Notes: a model not told the origin generated them from the letters alone. Counted from the first letter of the stretch, positions 51,315-60,094 are shown. The stretch is DNA of 64,000 nt from Nocardia cerradoensis NBRC 101014 (GCF_000308535.1 NZ_BAFW01000387.1:23116-87115); one strand, 5' to 3'. Program-made: numbers and translations.

Positions 51315-52514
51315 TCAGCGAACAGCGGGGACCAGTGTCAGTGTCCTGCCGTCGGCGACGGTCGTGCCGGTGTAGCGGGCGGTCGAGTCGTCGCGGATCA
51401 GGGTGCCGTCGGTGCCGATGGCGAAGCGGCGCAGGACTTCCTCGCCGGCACGCATCGGATCGGTGCCCAGGACCCACAGCGCCTTCCCGCTCGGCGACAT
51501 CACCGACGATTCGGCGTTGACACCGGGTTCGGGGGCGAAGTCGACGTTGGGCAGGGGACGCAGGGTTCCGTCGGGCTGGACCTGGTAGGAGCTGATGAAC
51601 GACGAGCCCATATTCGGCACGTACAGGAAGCGGCCGTCGGGAGTGGTGCTCGCGATGTGCGGCAGCAGGCCCGCCTGGTACGGCGACCCGGCGACCTCGC
51701 TCGAGGTTCCGTCGTCGGCGCGGTTGAATGCCTGTACGGTGCCGCTGATCTCGTTGCTGAAGAACACGTGTCGCCCGTCCGGGGTGATCACCGGGTAGAT
51801 GGTGTTGATGCCACCGGCCACGCGCTGCTTGACCTCGGACAGGGTGGCGTCGTCGTGGATGTCGAAGACCACCAATTGACGGCCGGTGACGCTGGCCACG
51901 TACAGGTTATGTCCGTCGGGTGATATCTCGGCCGAACCGAGGCCGTCGACCGCGCCGCCCACCGGAACCGCCGGACCGTTCGGGGACGGAACTCCGTTGC
52001 TGTCGATCCGGATCGGCAGGATCGACGCATTCACCGCGCCGACCGTGACGAACCCATCGCGGCCGTTGGGCGCGAAGGTGATGTCGACCGGAGCATCGGG
52101 CAGCGGCATCGATGCGCCCGGCGTCAGGCCGCCGTCGGGGCCGACGGCGTAGGAGATCAGCCGCGGATCGATCGCGGGGGCGGCGAAGAGGAATCGGCCG
52201 TCACGCGACGCCGCGTGCGGCCAGTTCGGGACGCCGGTTGGGGCCCGGCCCGGGATCGGGGTCGGCTGCCCGGTGTCGGACGCGTTGAACCCGACGATCC
52301 CGTCGCTCATGAAGCCAGGGGCATAGATGTGGTATCCGGCGTCCGATGCCGCCGGCGCCGCCGTCGCGGGCTGGGCTATCGCGGCGAAACCGGGGAGCAC
52401 GGTCGCGGCGACGGCCAGCACCCAACCGGCACGCCCGCGCACACGGACACGTGTGGTGGAGCCCTCCGCGCGAGCCGCTCCTCCATGACCTGTCATCGTC
52501 GAATCAGCTGTCAT
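51315..52514 (-). CDS. Secreted seven-bladed beta-propeller (YVTN/lactonase-like) protein
   Basis: The 399-residue protein begins with a signal peptide (RGRAGWVLAVAATVLPGFAAIA, ending near ATAAPA) and then repeats blade units such as GRFLFAAPA, GHNLYVASVTG, GRHVFFSNEISG and GRFLYVPNMGSS, each after a D-G turn. That is the YVTN/6-phosphogluconolactonase-like pattern. It is exported, probably cell-wall associated. No lactonase active-site pattern is certain. The ATG at 52514 was chosen to give the best signal. Confidence 0.75.
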   Translation of the reverse strand: MTADSTMTGHGGAARAEGSTTRVRVRGRAGWVLAVAATVLPGFAAIAQPATAAPAASDAGYHIYAPGFMSDGIVGFNASDTGQPTPIPGRAPTGVPNWPHAASRDGRFLFAAPAIDPRLISYAVGPDGGLTPGASMPLPDAPVDITFAPNGRDGFVTVGAVNASILPIRIDSNGVPSPNGPAVPVGGAVDGLGSAEISPDGHNLYVASVTGRQLVVFDIHDDATLSEVKQRVAGGINTIYPVITPDGRHVFFSNEISGTVQAFNRADDGTSSEVAGSPYQAGLLPHIASTTPDGRFLYVPNMGSSFISSYQVQPDGTLRPLPNVDFAPEPGVNAESSVMSPSGKALWVLGTDPMRAGEEVLRRFAIGTDGTLIRDDSTARYTGTTVADGRTLTLVPAVR

Positions 52515-52891
52515 GGCGCGAAGCCCATGGCGGGTACAAGGGCACCGACTGTCCAGAGAGTTGGACAATCCGCGGCCCGACCGGCGGGCGTCGAGTTCGC
52601 GTCCGGTGCCACGTCCGACGGGTCGAGTCCGGATCTACGCCGACAGCCTCTTCATGTGGCGGCCTCGGCGACCCCGATTACCCCGATGGCAAAGCGGTCA
52701 TCAGTCGACACCGGTTACGCGCACAGTGGAAGACGAGAAGATCATGCGGAAGCAGACCGGCCGGGAGGCCGACGTAATCGAATTCGGCGAATTCGCGGCA
52801 ATGGCCCGTCATTTTGCGCCGATGATGCGGCGCGAAACAAAGGTCGGCCTGCGGGTCGCCCAGAGCGGAATCGGTCTCCGGCGGAACGGGA

Positions 52892-53173
52892 TCAGGAGGC
52901 CGACTTGGGCTGGGACAGGTCCCTGATGCCGGTGATCGCCGTGATGATGTTGTCGATGGTGGAGGTGCCCTCGTCGAGGGCGGAACTACCGGAGTCGAGC
53001 GTGGCCGAGCCCGACGACGCGGAGCCGGAGTCGGCTGATCCGGAGCTCAGCTGCGCGGGGGCCGGAGTGGTCGAGTCGGCGGACGGGGCCGCTGCGGAGG
53101 CCATGGCTGCCGGGCCGACGAAGAGGGCGGCGGCGGAGAGGGTGGCGGCAGCGAGGATCTTGCGAGAAACCAT
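52892..53173 (-). CDS. Small secreted Ser-rich protein
   Basis: The 93-residue product has a clear signal peptide (KILAAATLSAAALFVGPAAMA ending at ASA) followed by a serine/alanine-rich, low-complexity region and a short C-terminal helix (LDEGTSTIDNIITAITGIRDLS). It resembles many mycobacterial-type small secreted proteins with no known role. An AAAGGAATC precedes the ATG on the minus strand. Confidence 0.6.
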   Translation of the reverse strand: MVSRKILAAATLSAAALFVGPAAMASAAAPSADSTTPAPAQLSSGSADSGSASSGSATLDSGSSALDEGTSTIDNIITAITGIRDLSQPKSAS

Positions 53174-53499
53174 GTACGGGGATTCCTTTCACAGGTGAAT
53201 AACGACGCCATCACGGCGTGCCATCAAATATATGAAAGAGAAATCTGGGAGGCCACTTTCGTTACTGTGTCAATCGTCACCGTTAACAGCTGGCGAACTA
53301 TGCATTTTGTTGAGGTGACACCATTTGATCTTGCATTCTCCCGATAATTGAACGATCAAACGTCCATGTTCTCGAATCGCGCGCATCGCCCTGGTAGAAG
53401 GGGCCCACCGCGGCGTAATCTACGCATGGGCTGCGTTCAGCCGATGGAGCATATGTCGCCGGCCGCGGCTCACATCGCCCACCCGACCAAGGAATCGTG
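53174..53499. other. AT-richer intergenic stretch, no gene seen
   Basis: About 320 bases, less G+C-rich than the neighbours, separate two divergent genes. I see no reading frame with family resemblance. It contains the promoters of both and short runs such as AAATATATGAAAG near 53225. Lower G+C could reflect an acquired or relaxed segment. Confidence 0.45.
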
Positions 53500-53754
53500 A
53501 TGGTCCTCTTCATCGACGTGCACGAACATTTGCCCGAAGGCACGACAGCGCAGGACGTGGCCGCCGCCCACGCCGCCGACCAGGCGATCCAGGGAGACTA
53601 CGGCGTGACGTACCAGCGCTACTGGGTCGACGAATCGAGCCACACGGCGTTCTGCCTGGTCGACGCCCCGGACGCGGACACCGCGATCACTGTGCACCGC
53701 GAGGCGCACGGCCTCGTGCCCGACAGGATCTACCCGGTGGTCGAGGGCACCTGA
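53500..53754 (+). CDS. DUF4242 (nickel-binding-like) protein
   Basis: The 84-residue protein is a ferredoxin-like DUF4242 domain: VLFIDVHEHLPEGTTAQDVAAAHAADQAIQ, YQRYWVDESSHTAFCLVDAPDA, IYPVVEG. A Streptomyces member binds nickel, and the His/Glu pair of DVHEHLP and the His of SSHTAFC could be ligands here. ATG 53500 follows a GTG at 53497; either may start it. It is followed 26 bp later by the membrane methyltransferase. Confidence 0.8.
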   Translation: MVLFIDVHEHLPEGTTAQDVAAAHAADQAIQGDYGVTYQRYWVDESSHTAFCLVDAPDADTAITVHREAHGLVPDRIYPVVEGT

Positions 53755-53780
53755 CCATTGCCGCTCGAAACGAGGTACCG

Positions 53781-54587
53781 ATGTCCACGACCCCGCCCGG
53801 TTCCCCGGGCACTCGACGCGATCGGCCGGCTACGGCCGCCGTACTGATGGCGGCGTACGGACTGGTCGCCTACCTGCTTTTCCTCGTCGTCTTCCTCTAC
53901 GCGATCGGCTGGGTCGAGGGCTTGGTCGTACCGCGCGACATCAACGAGGGCCCCGCGGCGTCGACCGCGGTGGCGATCGTGATCGACCTGATCCTGCTGT
54001 CGATCTTCGCGGTCCAGCATTCCGCGATGGCCCGGCCCGCGTTCAAGCGGGTGTGGACCCGCGTTGTCCCGGAACCGATCGAACGCTCGACCTACGTGCT
54101 GGCCGCCACCGCGGCGCTGGCGCTGATCATGTGGCAGTGGCGTCCACTACCGGCAGAGGTCTGGCACGTGCCGGCCACCCCGGCCCGCATCGTGCTGTAC
54201 GCGGTCTCGCTGGCGGGCTGGGCTCTGGTGTTGATCGCGACCTTCGCCATCGATCACTTCGAGCTCTTCGGTGTGCGGCAGGTCCTTCGCCACCTGCGCG
54301 CGCAGCCCGACGCCGAACCGGATTTCCGTACCCCCACCCTGTATCGCGCGGTCCGGCACCCGCTCTACCTGGGCTTCGTGATCGCGTTCTGGGCGGCTCC
54401 GACGATGACCGCCGGTCGGCTGTTGTTCGCGGCCGTCACCACCGGCTATATCCTCGTCGCCATCCGCTTCGAGGAGCACGACCTCGTCGGTGTCTTCGGT
54501 GATCGCTACCGCAACTACCGGCGGCAGGTCCCGATGCTCGTCCCCCATCCGCATCACGGGAGTCGTGCCCATCCGGTCGATCTGTGA
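53781..54587 (+). CDS. MddA-like membrane S-methyltransferase (methanethiol type)
   Basis: The 268-residue integral membrane protein has about six helices, starting VLMAAYGLVAYLLFLVVFLYAIG, and ends with the ICMT-type catalytic signature RHPLYLGFVIAFWAAP plus EEHDLVGVFGDRYRNYRRQVP. That combination matches methanethiol S-methyltransferase MddA of mycobacteria. MddA makes dimethyl sulfide from methanethiol. Other DUF1295/NnrU-related members cannot be excluded without alignment. Confidence 0.75.
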   Translation: MSTTPPGSPGTRRDRPATAAVLMAAYGLVAYLLFLVVFLYAIGWVEGLVVPRDINEGPAASTAVAIVIDLILLSIFAVQHSAMARPAFKRVWTRVVPEPIERSTYVLAATAALALIMWQWRPLPAEVWHVPATPARIVLYAVSLAGWALVLIATFAIDHFELFGVRQVLRHLRAQPDAEPDFRTPTLYRAVRHPLYLGFVIAFWAAPTMTAGRLLFAAVTTGYILVAIRFEEHDLVGVFGDRYRNYRRQVPMLVPHPHHGSRAHPVDL

Positions 54588-54608
54588 GGCGGCACGCGTT
54601 TCCGGCCG

Positions 54609-55262
54609 TCAGCGCCCGAAGACGTCGACCGCGATTTCCCCACCGAGGTGATAGTCGGCGGACAGATGCAGATTGTCGCCACTCCAAAATCTGCCCGGGT
54701 CATACCAATTCGGGCGCTTTTCCGGCAGCAATCCCATCGCCTGGTACGTCATGGCGACGATTTCCGCGCAGTAGGCGTTCTCCAGACCTGCCTCGGCTTC
54801 GCGGGGCTTCGAACGCTTCGGCAGCGGTATCCGGCCGCGAAACCACCTGCCCGCCAGCGCACTTGTGGACGGAAAGGGCATGCCGTCCAGCCGCGCCACC
54901 GTCCGCAGCGCCGCGTCCTCCATCTCGCGTGTCACGGGCCGATCCAGCTGGCGCAGCCACGCTTGCTGCCCGTAGTCATTGGTCCAGCGCAGGACCGCGG
55001 CCTGCAGATCGTGCAGCTGGGCGCCGCGATGGTGGTTGCCCGACCAGACATCCGGCAGCGCGCGGCCGAGCTCGGCATGCCAGATCAGCGCCGGCAGGTC
55101 GTCGACGACCACCGCCATACCGACGTGGTTGACCGGGCTGTTGGTCAGCCCACGGATCGCGCGGTCGGCGCCGGAATGTCCACGGAACAGCCACAAGTCG
55201 CCGGTCCGCGTGAGTTCGACCGCTTCATCCAAACCGATACTCGAAGGCGCTTCGCGTGGCAC
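54609..55262 (-). CDS. Permuted papain-like (YiiX-type) cysteine-protease fold protein
   Basis: The 217-residue protein has the YiiX-type signature: RTGDLWLFRGHSGADRAIRGL, then NSPVNHVGMAVVV with the catalytic His (near residue 45) and later YCAEIVAMTYQAMGLL with the catalytic Cys (near 166). This permuted NlpC/P60-like fold includes peptidases and lipid-modifying enzymes. GTG 55262 gives a fitting length; no signal is present. Function unknown. Confidence 0.6.
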   Translation of the reverse strand: MPREAPSSIGLDEAVELTRTGDLWLFRGHSGADRAIRGLTNSPVNHVGMAVVVDDLPALIWHAELGRALPDVWSGNHHRGAQLHDLQAAVLRWTNDYGQQAWLRQLDRPVTREMEDAALRTVARLDGMPFPSTSALAGRWFRGRIPLPKRSKPREAEAGLENAYCAEIVAMTYQAMGLLPEKRPNWYDPGRFWSGDNLHLSADYHLGGEIAVDVFGR

Positions 55263-55281
55263 GACGACTAGCCTAGGCCGT

Positions 55282-55455
55282 ATGCGGTGGTGGAAAGTAC
55301 TCGGCTTGGCAGGAGCCGCGGGTGTCGCGGCGACCGGAGTGGTGATCGTGCGGTCCGAGCGCAAACGCCGTGCGTATACCCCGGACCAGGTCCGGGACCG
55401 GCTACACGCCCGTCTCGGTGACGAAGCCGAGCCCATCGGCGACGATAAGCGCTGA
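55282..55455 (+). CDS. Small single-span membrane protein
   Basis: The 57-residue product has one membrane helix (VLGLAGAAGVAATGVVIV near residue 6) followed by a basic stretch SERKRR and a soluble helix. It is divergent from the YiiX-type gene, sharing a 20-base region with no space for a full promoter. No homologue was recognised. Confidence 0.55.
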   Translation: MRWWKVLGLAGAAGVAATGVVIVRSERKRRAYTPDQVRDRLHARLGDEAEPIGDDKR

Positions 55456-55544
55456 TTACGGACGTGAAGCGTTCGCCCGCAACGGCTTCGATGCCCTCGG
55501 TGTGCGGCCGGTGCGGCGCTCATTCGTACACGGGGGTCGGCTGT

Positions 55545-55964
55545 TCAGACGGCGACCACGGTCAGCAATGCCTCGAGCCCCTTGAAGTCGTCCGGGTTGC
55601 GCGTGAACAGGGGGAGATCGTTCGCCGAAGCGATAGCCGCGATCATCAGGTCCATCCGGCGCGGCTTCGGGTTGCGTTTCGCTGCGACAACCAGTTTCGA
55701 CATGGACGTGAATCGCCGGGCGGCGGTGGAGGAGAACGGCAGTGCGTCGAAGGTGTGCTCGAATTCCAGCAAGCGTTCGGTGCGAATCGCCAACTCCTCC
55801 GCGGTTGCCGCCATGGCTGTGCCCAGCCCCAGTTCGGCGAGTGTGACGGTGCTGATTCGAAGCTCGATGGGTAATGCGGCCTCGTCGATCAACGGCAAGT
55901 CGATGCACACGCAGGTATCCAGCAGTCCGGCTTGATGTCGAAAGCTGTTGTCCGGCTCAGTCAT
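55545..55964 (-). CDS. vapC: PIN-domain toxin, VapC-type
   Basis: The 139-residue protein has the PIN ribonuclease motifs: GLLDTCVCIDL with the first Asp, TLAELGLG with Glu, RRMDLMIAAIASANDLPLFTRNPDDF with two more acids. Those acids coordinate magnesium for tRNA or rRNA cleavage. It overlaps the antitoxin gene by eight bases. An Asn-Pro-Asp-Asp-Phe end is characteristic. Confidence 0.88.
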   Translation of the reverse strand: MTEPDNSFRHQAGLLDTCVCIDLPLIDEAALPIELRISTVTLAELGLGTAMAATAEELAIRTERLLEFEHTFDALPFSSTAARRFTSMSKLVVAAKRNPKPRRMDLMIAAIASANDLPLFTRNPDDFKGLEALLTVVAV

Positions 55965-56211
55965 CGAGCCGGTCTTCGCCGAATTCGGCGTCTACTTGCG
56001 CTCGTTCCGCTGCGCTGTCGGCGTAAGCGGCGAATCGTGCGAATCGTCGCTTGGCCACGGCGGCTGTAACGGTCCGCTTCGTGGTGACGGGCCGGAGTTC
56101 GCCCACGGGCCTGCCGTTGCGGGTGATGACGAAATCGTCCCCGGCCTCTAACGCGTCCATGATCCCGGCGCTACCGTTGCGCAGTTCGGCTTGGGTAATG
56201 GTCCTGGTCAT
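55957..56211 (-). CDS. vapB: Antitoxin, Phd/VapB-type, leaderless
   Basis: The 84-residue protein has a Phd-type start (TITQAELRNGSAGIMDALEAGDDFVITRNGRPVGELRPV) and a C-terminal helix that should bind the toxin. The ATG at 56211 lies exactly six bases after a TATAGT -10 box on the minus strand (56223-56218), so the message is probably leaderless. Confidence 0.82.
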   Translation of the reverse strand: MTRTITQAELRNGSAGIMDALEAGDDFVITRNGRPVGELRPVTTKRTVTAAVAKRRFARFAAYADSAAERAQVDAEFGEDRLDD

Positions 56212-56219
56212 CGCTTCAC

Positions 56220-56250
56220 TATAGCAACGCATGCTATGTGATGCTATGCG
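56220..56250. promoter_or_regulatory. Repeated operator of the VapBC pair
   Basis: ATGCTATG occurs twice, at 56231-56238 and 56241-56248, with a 10-base period, and its inverted relative ATAGCA lies at 56221-56226. The set covers the -35 to -10 region of the antitoxin promoter. Such helically phased repeats are typical of toxin-antitoxin autoregulation. Confidence 0.55.
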
Positions 56251-56313
56251 TCGTTTTCGGGACGACCTGGGCGGTGAGCGGGTCGTTCTTTCCGATGACG
56301 AGCCGGGCTTGCG

Positions 56314-56493
56314 TCAGTAGTTGCCGCCGGGCGGGTATTCGGAGAAGAACTGCTGGAGCCAGGGGGTGGCGGCGTCGAAGCCCCACCGTACGACGCCGAG
56401 TATGGCATTGCCGGTATTGATGACCACGTACCCGATGACATCGCGGTTTTGTTCGGCGAGTTGCTGAAGCGGCTGGATGATATTCGTGAACAT
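56314..56493 (-). CDS. Small protein of unknown function
   Basis: The 59-residue frame starts at ATG 56493 with AAGGA seven bases before it, uses neighbour-like third-position G/C, and ends at TGA 56314. The product is MFTNIIQPLQQLAEQ, then a hydrophobic VIGYVVINTGNAILGVV span and an aromatic-rich tail ending PGGNY. It could be a small membrane-associated or secreted peptide. It is shorter than usual annotation limits. Confidence 0.55.
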   Translation of the reverse strand: MFTNIIQPLQQLAEQNRDVIGYVVINTGNAILGVVRWGFDAATPWLQQFFSEYPPGGNY

Positions 56494-56677
56494 GATGTGT
56501 CCTTCGCATCCGGGCGGATGGATACGTTCAAGGCTGCCACAGTGGGCGATGGGGGACCAGGGGTTGACGGCGGGCGCGGGAGGGCATTCACCGGCGCGAC
56601 AGCTTGCCGATCGAGAGTGCTCAGGCCTGGGAGGGTTTGGGAGCGAAGGTGTCAGTGGTCTTCCTTACGCTGCGTGC

Positions 56678-56845
56678 ATGATTCGTTCTTGGACGCGACT
56701 GCGCGAACAGCTTCGCGTACCTGCCGGTCTTCTCGAGCAGGCCGGCACCGATCCCGATGGCGTGAACACTCGCCGGTCGCTCGGCGGCATGCTGTCCGGG
56801 GTGTCGCTGCGCGACGGTAGGCCCTCGTCGGTGGGGAGCGTGTGA
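56678..56845 (+). CDS. Possible small upstream ORF
   Basis: The 55-residue frame (MIRSWTRLREQLRVPAGLLEQAG, split) ends at TGA 56843-56845, four bases before the GTG of the next gene. Its second half is arginine/serine-rich and unlike a folded domain. It may be a short leader gene or chance reading frame. TTACGCT lies before the ATG but not at the usual -10 spacing. Confidence 0.3.
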   Translation: MIRSWTRLREQLRVPAGLLEQAGTDPDGVNTRRSLGGMLSGVSLRDGRPSSVGSV

Positions 56846-56849
56846 GGAA

Positions 56850-57383
56850 GTGCGCAGGCTCGATGGCGAGGTGCACGTTCACTACAGCCAGCTCTACGTG
56901 GAGAGTGACCCCGAGAGTGTCGGCCCGGACATGGAGGAAGCGTTCGCCGGGCAGAGCGCAGGGCTGTGCGGCGCTGCGGTACCCGGCGCCCTGTGGCTGA
57001 TGACCGGGCTGCACACCGGCAACGTCGGTTTCACCGCCGAAGTGCGCGGCCAGGCTCCGCCGCTCGATCCCGCCTGGGAGGACGTCGTGGAGGTGTCTTT
57101 CCGCCCGGTTTCGGCTCAGAGTTGGCTGATGCAGTGGGCAGGCGAGGCGTGCTGGGAACTGGATCTGGAAGAGATCGACTACCGGGTGCGGTACTGCGCG
57201 CAGGGCATGGACCAGGCGCACCAGAAGGACACCAGACTCGATGACGAGCCCCTTCTGGACCGTTACCTCCTGCAGTTCTGGCCCGCCCCGCCCGAGCCGG
57301 ACCGGGTGGTTCGGCAGACCGCGGAGATCGCGGCGTATTGGCACGACTATGCCCGCCGGCAACCATCTCCCACACCGGAATAA
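56850..57383 (+). CDS. Conserved hypothetical protein
   Basis: The 177-residue product reads HVHYSQLYVESDPESVGPDMEEAFAGQ at the start, then a sheet-rich middle (AVPGALWLMTGLHTGNVGFTAEV) and ends AAYWHDYARRQ. No family was identified. The GTG start is at 56850 with GTGAGGAA before it. A decayed copy of its 3' end lies at 51145-51200, so the gene has been duplicated. Confidence 0.6.
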   Translation: MRRLDGEVHVHYSQLYVESDPESVGPDMEEAFAGQSAGLCGAAVPGALWLMTGLHTGNVGFTAEVRGQAPPLDPAWEDVVEVSFRPVSAQSWLMQWAGEACWELDLEEIDYRVRYCAQGMDQAHQKDTRLDDEPLLDRYLLQFWPAPPEPDRVVRQTAEIAAYWHDYARRQPSPTPE

Positions 57384-57527
57384 CGCGAAAGTTCCCGGCT
57401 CGTCTCGCGCACGGTCGGTTCGCCCGTGGAAGCGGTTCTCTGTCCACCCGGTCGGTCCGTGGGGGTGCGCGGCCGAGCAGTCGGCTGCCGTCGCCCCACC
57501 AAATGCGCCTGGACTACCGCTTCACGC

Positions 57528-58172
57528 TCACGGCACCTCGCGCCCGCGCAGGGCGAGCACGCCGGGCCCGCTCAGGTCATCGAGATAAGCGGTGCGGCCG
57601 GCCATGGCCATGGTCAACGCGATCGTCGTTCCGGTGACCAGAGGGCCGGTTCCGGCAGTGAACGGGCCGTCGGTCGCTTCGAAACGGAGGCCGTCGATCG
57701 TGCTCCGGCTGGGAACCGCGAAGTCGCGGCTCGCGTAGAACCTCGCGACTTCGGTGGCGGCCTCGACAGACGGTTCGCGCAGTATCCCCAACGGTCGTCG
57801 GATGTCCTGGGCGTGCACGATCACCTCCCCGAGCCATGCCGCGGTGTGTCCGGACGGGGCGGTGGTGCTGGTGACGATTCTCCGGAACCGCGCCAAAGTC
57901 TCGGCTGGGGTGCCGCCGCGATGTTCGGCCAGCCGCCGAGTGTTGTGTTCGTCGAAGTCGAAGCGGGCGCCGGCGACACTGACCAGCCAGCGCAACCGCC
58001 CGGTGCTCGCGGACGCCGTCAGGTGTGCGACGACCTCCTCGACCGTCCAGCGACCGCACAGCGATGGCCGGGCCCACTGGTGATCGTCCAGCTCGGCGAG
58101 ATCGTCCGCCAGAGCCGCACGTTCGGCGTGGGCCATGGCCCAGAGGGCGTCGCGAGACATGACATCCGACAC
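57528..58172 (-). CDS. Mycothiol-dependent maleylpyruvate-isomerase-like (DinB/MDMPI) protein
   Basis: The 214-residue protein has the MDMPI N-domain four-helix metal motif: CGRWTVEEVVAHLTA (His near residue 49) and EVIVHAQDIRRPLG (His and Asp near 135). The family uses mycothiol. No catabolic partner is adjacent. The GTG at 58172 follows GGAGG with ideal spacing; the ATG at 58160 is an alternative. Confidence 0.78.
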   Translation of the reverse strand: MSDVMSRDALWAMAHAERAALADDLAELDDHQWARPSLCGRWTVEEVVAHLTASASTGRLRWLVSVAGARFDFDEHNTRRLAEHRGGTPAETLARFRRIVTSTTAPSGHTAAWLGEVIVHAQDIRRPLGILREPSVEAATEVARFYASRDFAVPSRSTIDGLRFEATDGPFTAGTGPLVTGTTIALTMAMAGRTAYLDDLSGPGVLALRGREVP

Positions 58173-58319
58173 CGGAAACCTCCATTCGAGCCGGCCGGGC
58201 AAGCCGATGACGTGGCTGCACGGACCATGGCACTGTCGCACCACATTCGTGGATTCACAGTGCAGACGATGTCGGTCCCGCGAACTCATCGGTCGCCCTG
58301 GAACGCGGCCGAGCCCGCG

Positions 58320-59171
58320 TCACCGACCACCCATCCCCGACATCGCGATTCCACGCACGAACGACTTCTGCGCGAACGCGTAGATCACCAGCATCGGGGC
58401 CACCATCAGGATGGACGTCGCCATGAGGATCGGCCAGTTGGTTTCGTATTGGCCCTGCAGGCGCACCAAACCCAGTGTCAGCGTGGAGATTTCGTCGCGC
58501 TGGATCATCACCAAGGGCCATAGGAAATCGTTCCAGACGGTCACCCAGGTGAGCACCGCGAGCACCATCACCGCGGGCCGGGCATGGGGCAGCAGCACCC
58601 GCCAGTAGGTCTGCCACACCGAGCAGCCGTCGAGGATGGCCGCTTCCTCCAGTTCGACCGGCAGGGTGATGAAGAACTGGCGCATCAAGTAGGTGCCGAA
58701 CGCGCTGCCGAACAGGCCCGGCACGATCATGGCCAGGGGACTGTCCACCCAGCCGAAGGTGCGCATGAGGATGAACTGGGGGATGACCGTGACGGTCGTC
58801 GGCACCATCAGGGTGGCGAGGTAGGCCACGAACAGGACGTCGCGGCCCTTGAACGGCAAGCGGGCGAAGGCATATCCGGCCAGTGAACAGAAGAACACCT
58901 GGCCCGCGGTCACGCAGCCCGCGTAGAGGACGGTATTGAAGAAGATCCGTCCGAACGGCATCAGGTCGAAGATGTCGCGGTAGTTCGACCATGCCAGGTG
59001 GGCCGGGACGATGCTGGTGTCGGAGATGTTGCCCTGCTTCTTCAGCGAACTCGACAGTGCCCACAGCAGCGGAAAAAGTGCGCACCACGCCATCACGACG
59101 AGCGCCAGATACAACAGCATGCCGCGCCCGGTACGGCGGAGAACGGCACGATTCGCGGTCGCTGTCGCCAC
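58320..59171 (-). CDS. Sugar ABC transporter permease (MalG-type)
   Basis: A 283-residue permease with about six helices and the EAA loop EAAILDGCSVWQTYWRVLLP, followed by the AVMVLAVLTWVTVWNDFLWPLV segment typical of MalG/LacG type carbohydrate importers. It ends the importer operon and starts one base after the stop of the second permease. No ATPase gene accompanies it. Confidence 0.88.
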   Translation of the reverse strand: MATATANRAVLRRTGRGMLLYLALVVMAWCALFPLLWALSSSLKKQGNISDTSIVPAHLAWSNYRDIFDLMPFGRIFFNTVLYAGCVTAGQVFFCSLAGYAFARLPFKGRDVLFVAYLATLMVPTTVTVIPQFILMRTFGWVDSPLAMIVPGLFGSAFGTYLMRQFFITLPVELEEAAILDGCSVWQTYWRVLLPHARPAVMVLAVLTWVTVWNDFLWPLVMIQRDEISTLTLGLVRLQGQYETNWPILMATSILMVAPMLVIYAFAQKSFVRGIAMSGMGGR

Positions 59172-60089
59172 CTAGGCCTCGCTTTCGTAGGCGTTGCCGC
59201 GGGTGATTCGCAGTTGCAACAGCGTCAACACCAGCAGGATCGCGAAGATCACCCAGGCGAGGGCGCAGGCGTAGCCGATGTCGTCGAAGGAGAAAGCGTT
59301 CTGGTACAGCATGATTCCGAGCACGTAGGTGCCGGTTTCGGGGCCGCCTTTGCCGCCGGTGAGGACGTAGGCCTGATCGAACACCTGAAACGAGTTGATG
59401 AACGTGATGACGAAGGAGAACACCAGCGCGGGCCGGATCAGCGGCACGGTGATCGAGCGGAACCGGCGCAGTGCGCCGGCGCCGTCGATCCGGGCGGCCT
59501 CGTAGACATCGGTCGGGATGCCCTGTATGGCGGCGAGCAGGACGATGGTGGCGAAGGGGACGCTCTTCCACACACTCACCAGGCACAGCGAGAACATCGA
59601 CCAGCGGGGGTCGGTGAGCCACGGGACCGGACCGATCCCGATCCAGCCGAGGGCCGTGTTGAGCACGCCGTAGTCGGTGCTGAAGGTGAGCCGCCAGACC
59701 ACCGCCATCGCGACCGTCGAGGCGACCAGCGGCATGAACATGATGCTGCGAAAGATGCCGATGCCCTTCAGTTTCCGGTTCAAGGCCGCCGCGACGACGA
59801 GGCCGATGACGATGGTCGGGATCAGCGTTCCAGCGGTGAAGATCACCGTGTTGCGCAGGGCCACCCAGAACAGCGGGTCGTGCGCGAAGAGCCGGCGGAA
59901 ATTGTCGAAGCCGACGAACGTCGGCGAACTGAACAGATCCCAACGGTGCAGGCTCAAATACAGCGTGAACACCAACGGGAACGCCATGAACACCGCCACC
60001 GCGATCAGGTTGGGCGCGATGAACATTCGGCCCGCGGCAGCCTTGCGCCGACGCAGCGCGGAACGTCGTGGTTTGCCGAGGGTCGTCAT
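59172..60089 (-). CDS. Sugar ABC transporter permease (MalF-type)
   Basis: The 305-residue permease has an N-terminal RRRKAAAGRMFIAPNLIAVAVFMAFPLV helix (split), SLHRWDLFS, and the EAA loop EAARIDGAGALRRFRSITVPL. This is the UgpA/MalF-like first permease of a carbohydrate importer. It lies between the substrate-binding protein and MalG-type permease. Confidence 0.88.
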   Translation of the reverse strand: MTTLGKPRRSALRRRKAAAGRMFIAPNLIAVAVFMAFPLVFTLYLSLHRWDLFSSPTFVGFDNFRRLFAHDPLFWVALRNTVIFTAGTLIPTIVIGLVVAAALNRKLKGIGIFRSIMFMPLVASTVAMAVVWRLTFSTDYGVLNTALGWIGIGPVPWLTDPRWSMFSLCLVSVWKSVPFATIVLLAAIQGIPTDVYEAARIDGAGALRRFRSITVPLIRPALVFSFVITFINSFQVFDQAYVLTGGKGGPETGTYVLGIMLYQNAFSFDDIGYACALAWVIFAILLVLTLLQLRITRGNAYESEA

Positions 60090-60094
60090 AGCGG

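Noticed and set aside
52744..52926. A 60-codon plus-strand frame starting MRKQTGREADVIEF
   Set aside because: It overlaps the well-supported secreted-protein gene on the other strand, and no ribosome site or homologue is apparent.
53298..53543. A minus-strand frame over the AT-richer stretch
   Set aside because: No ribosome site or family resemblance; it partly covers the DUF4242 gene.
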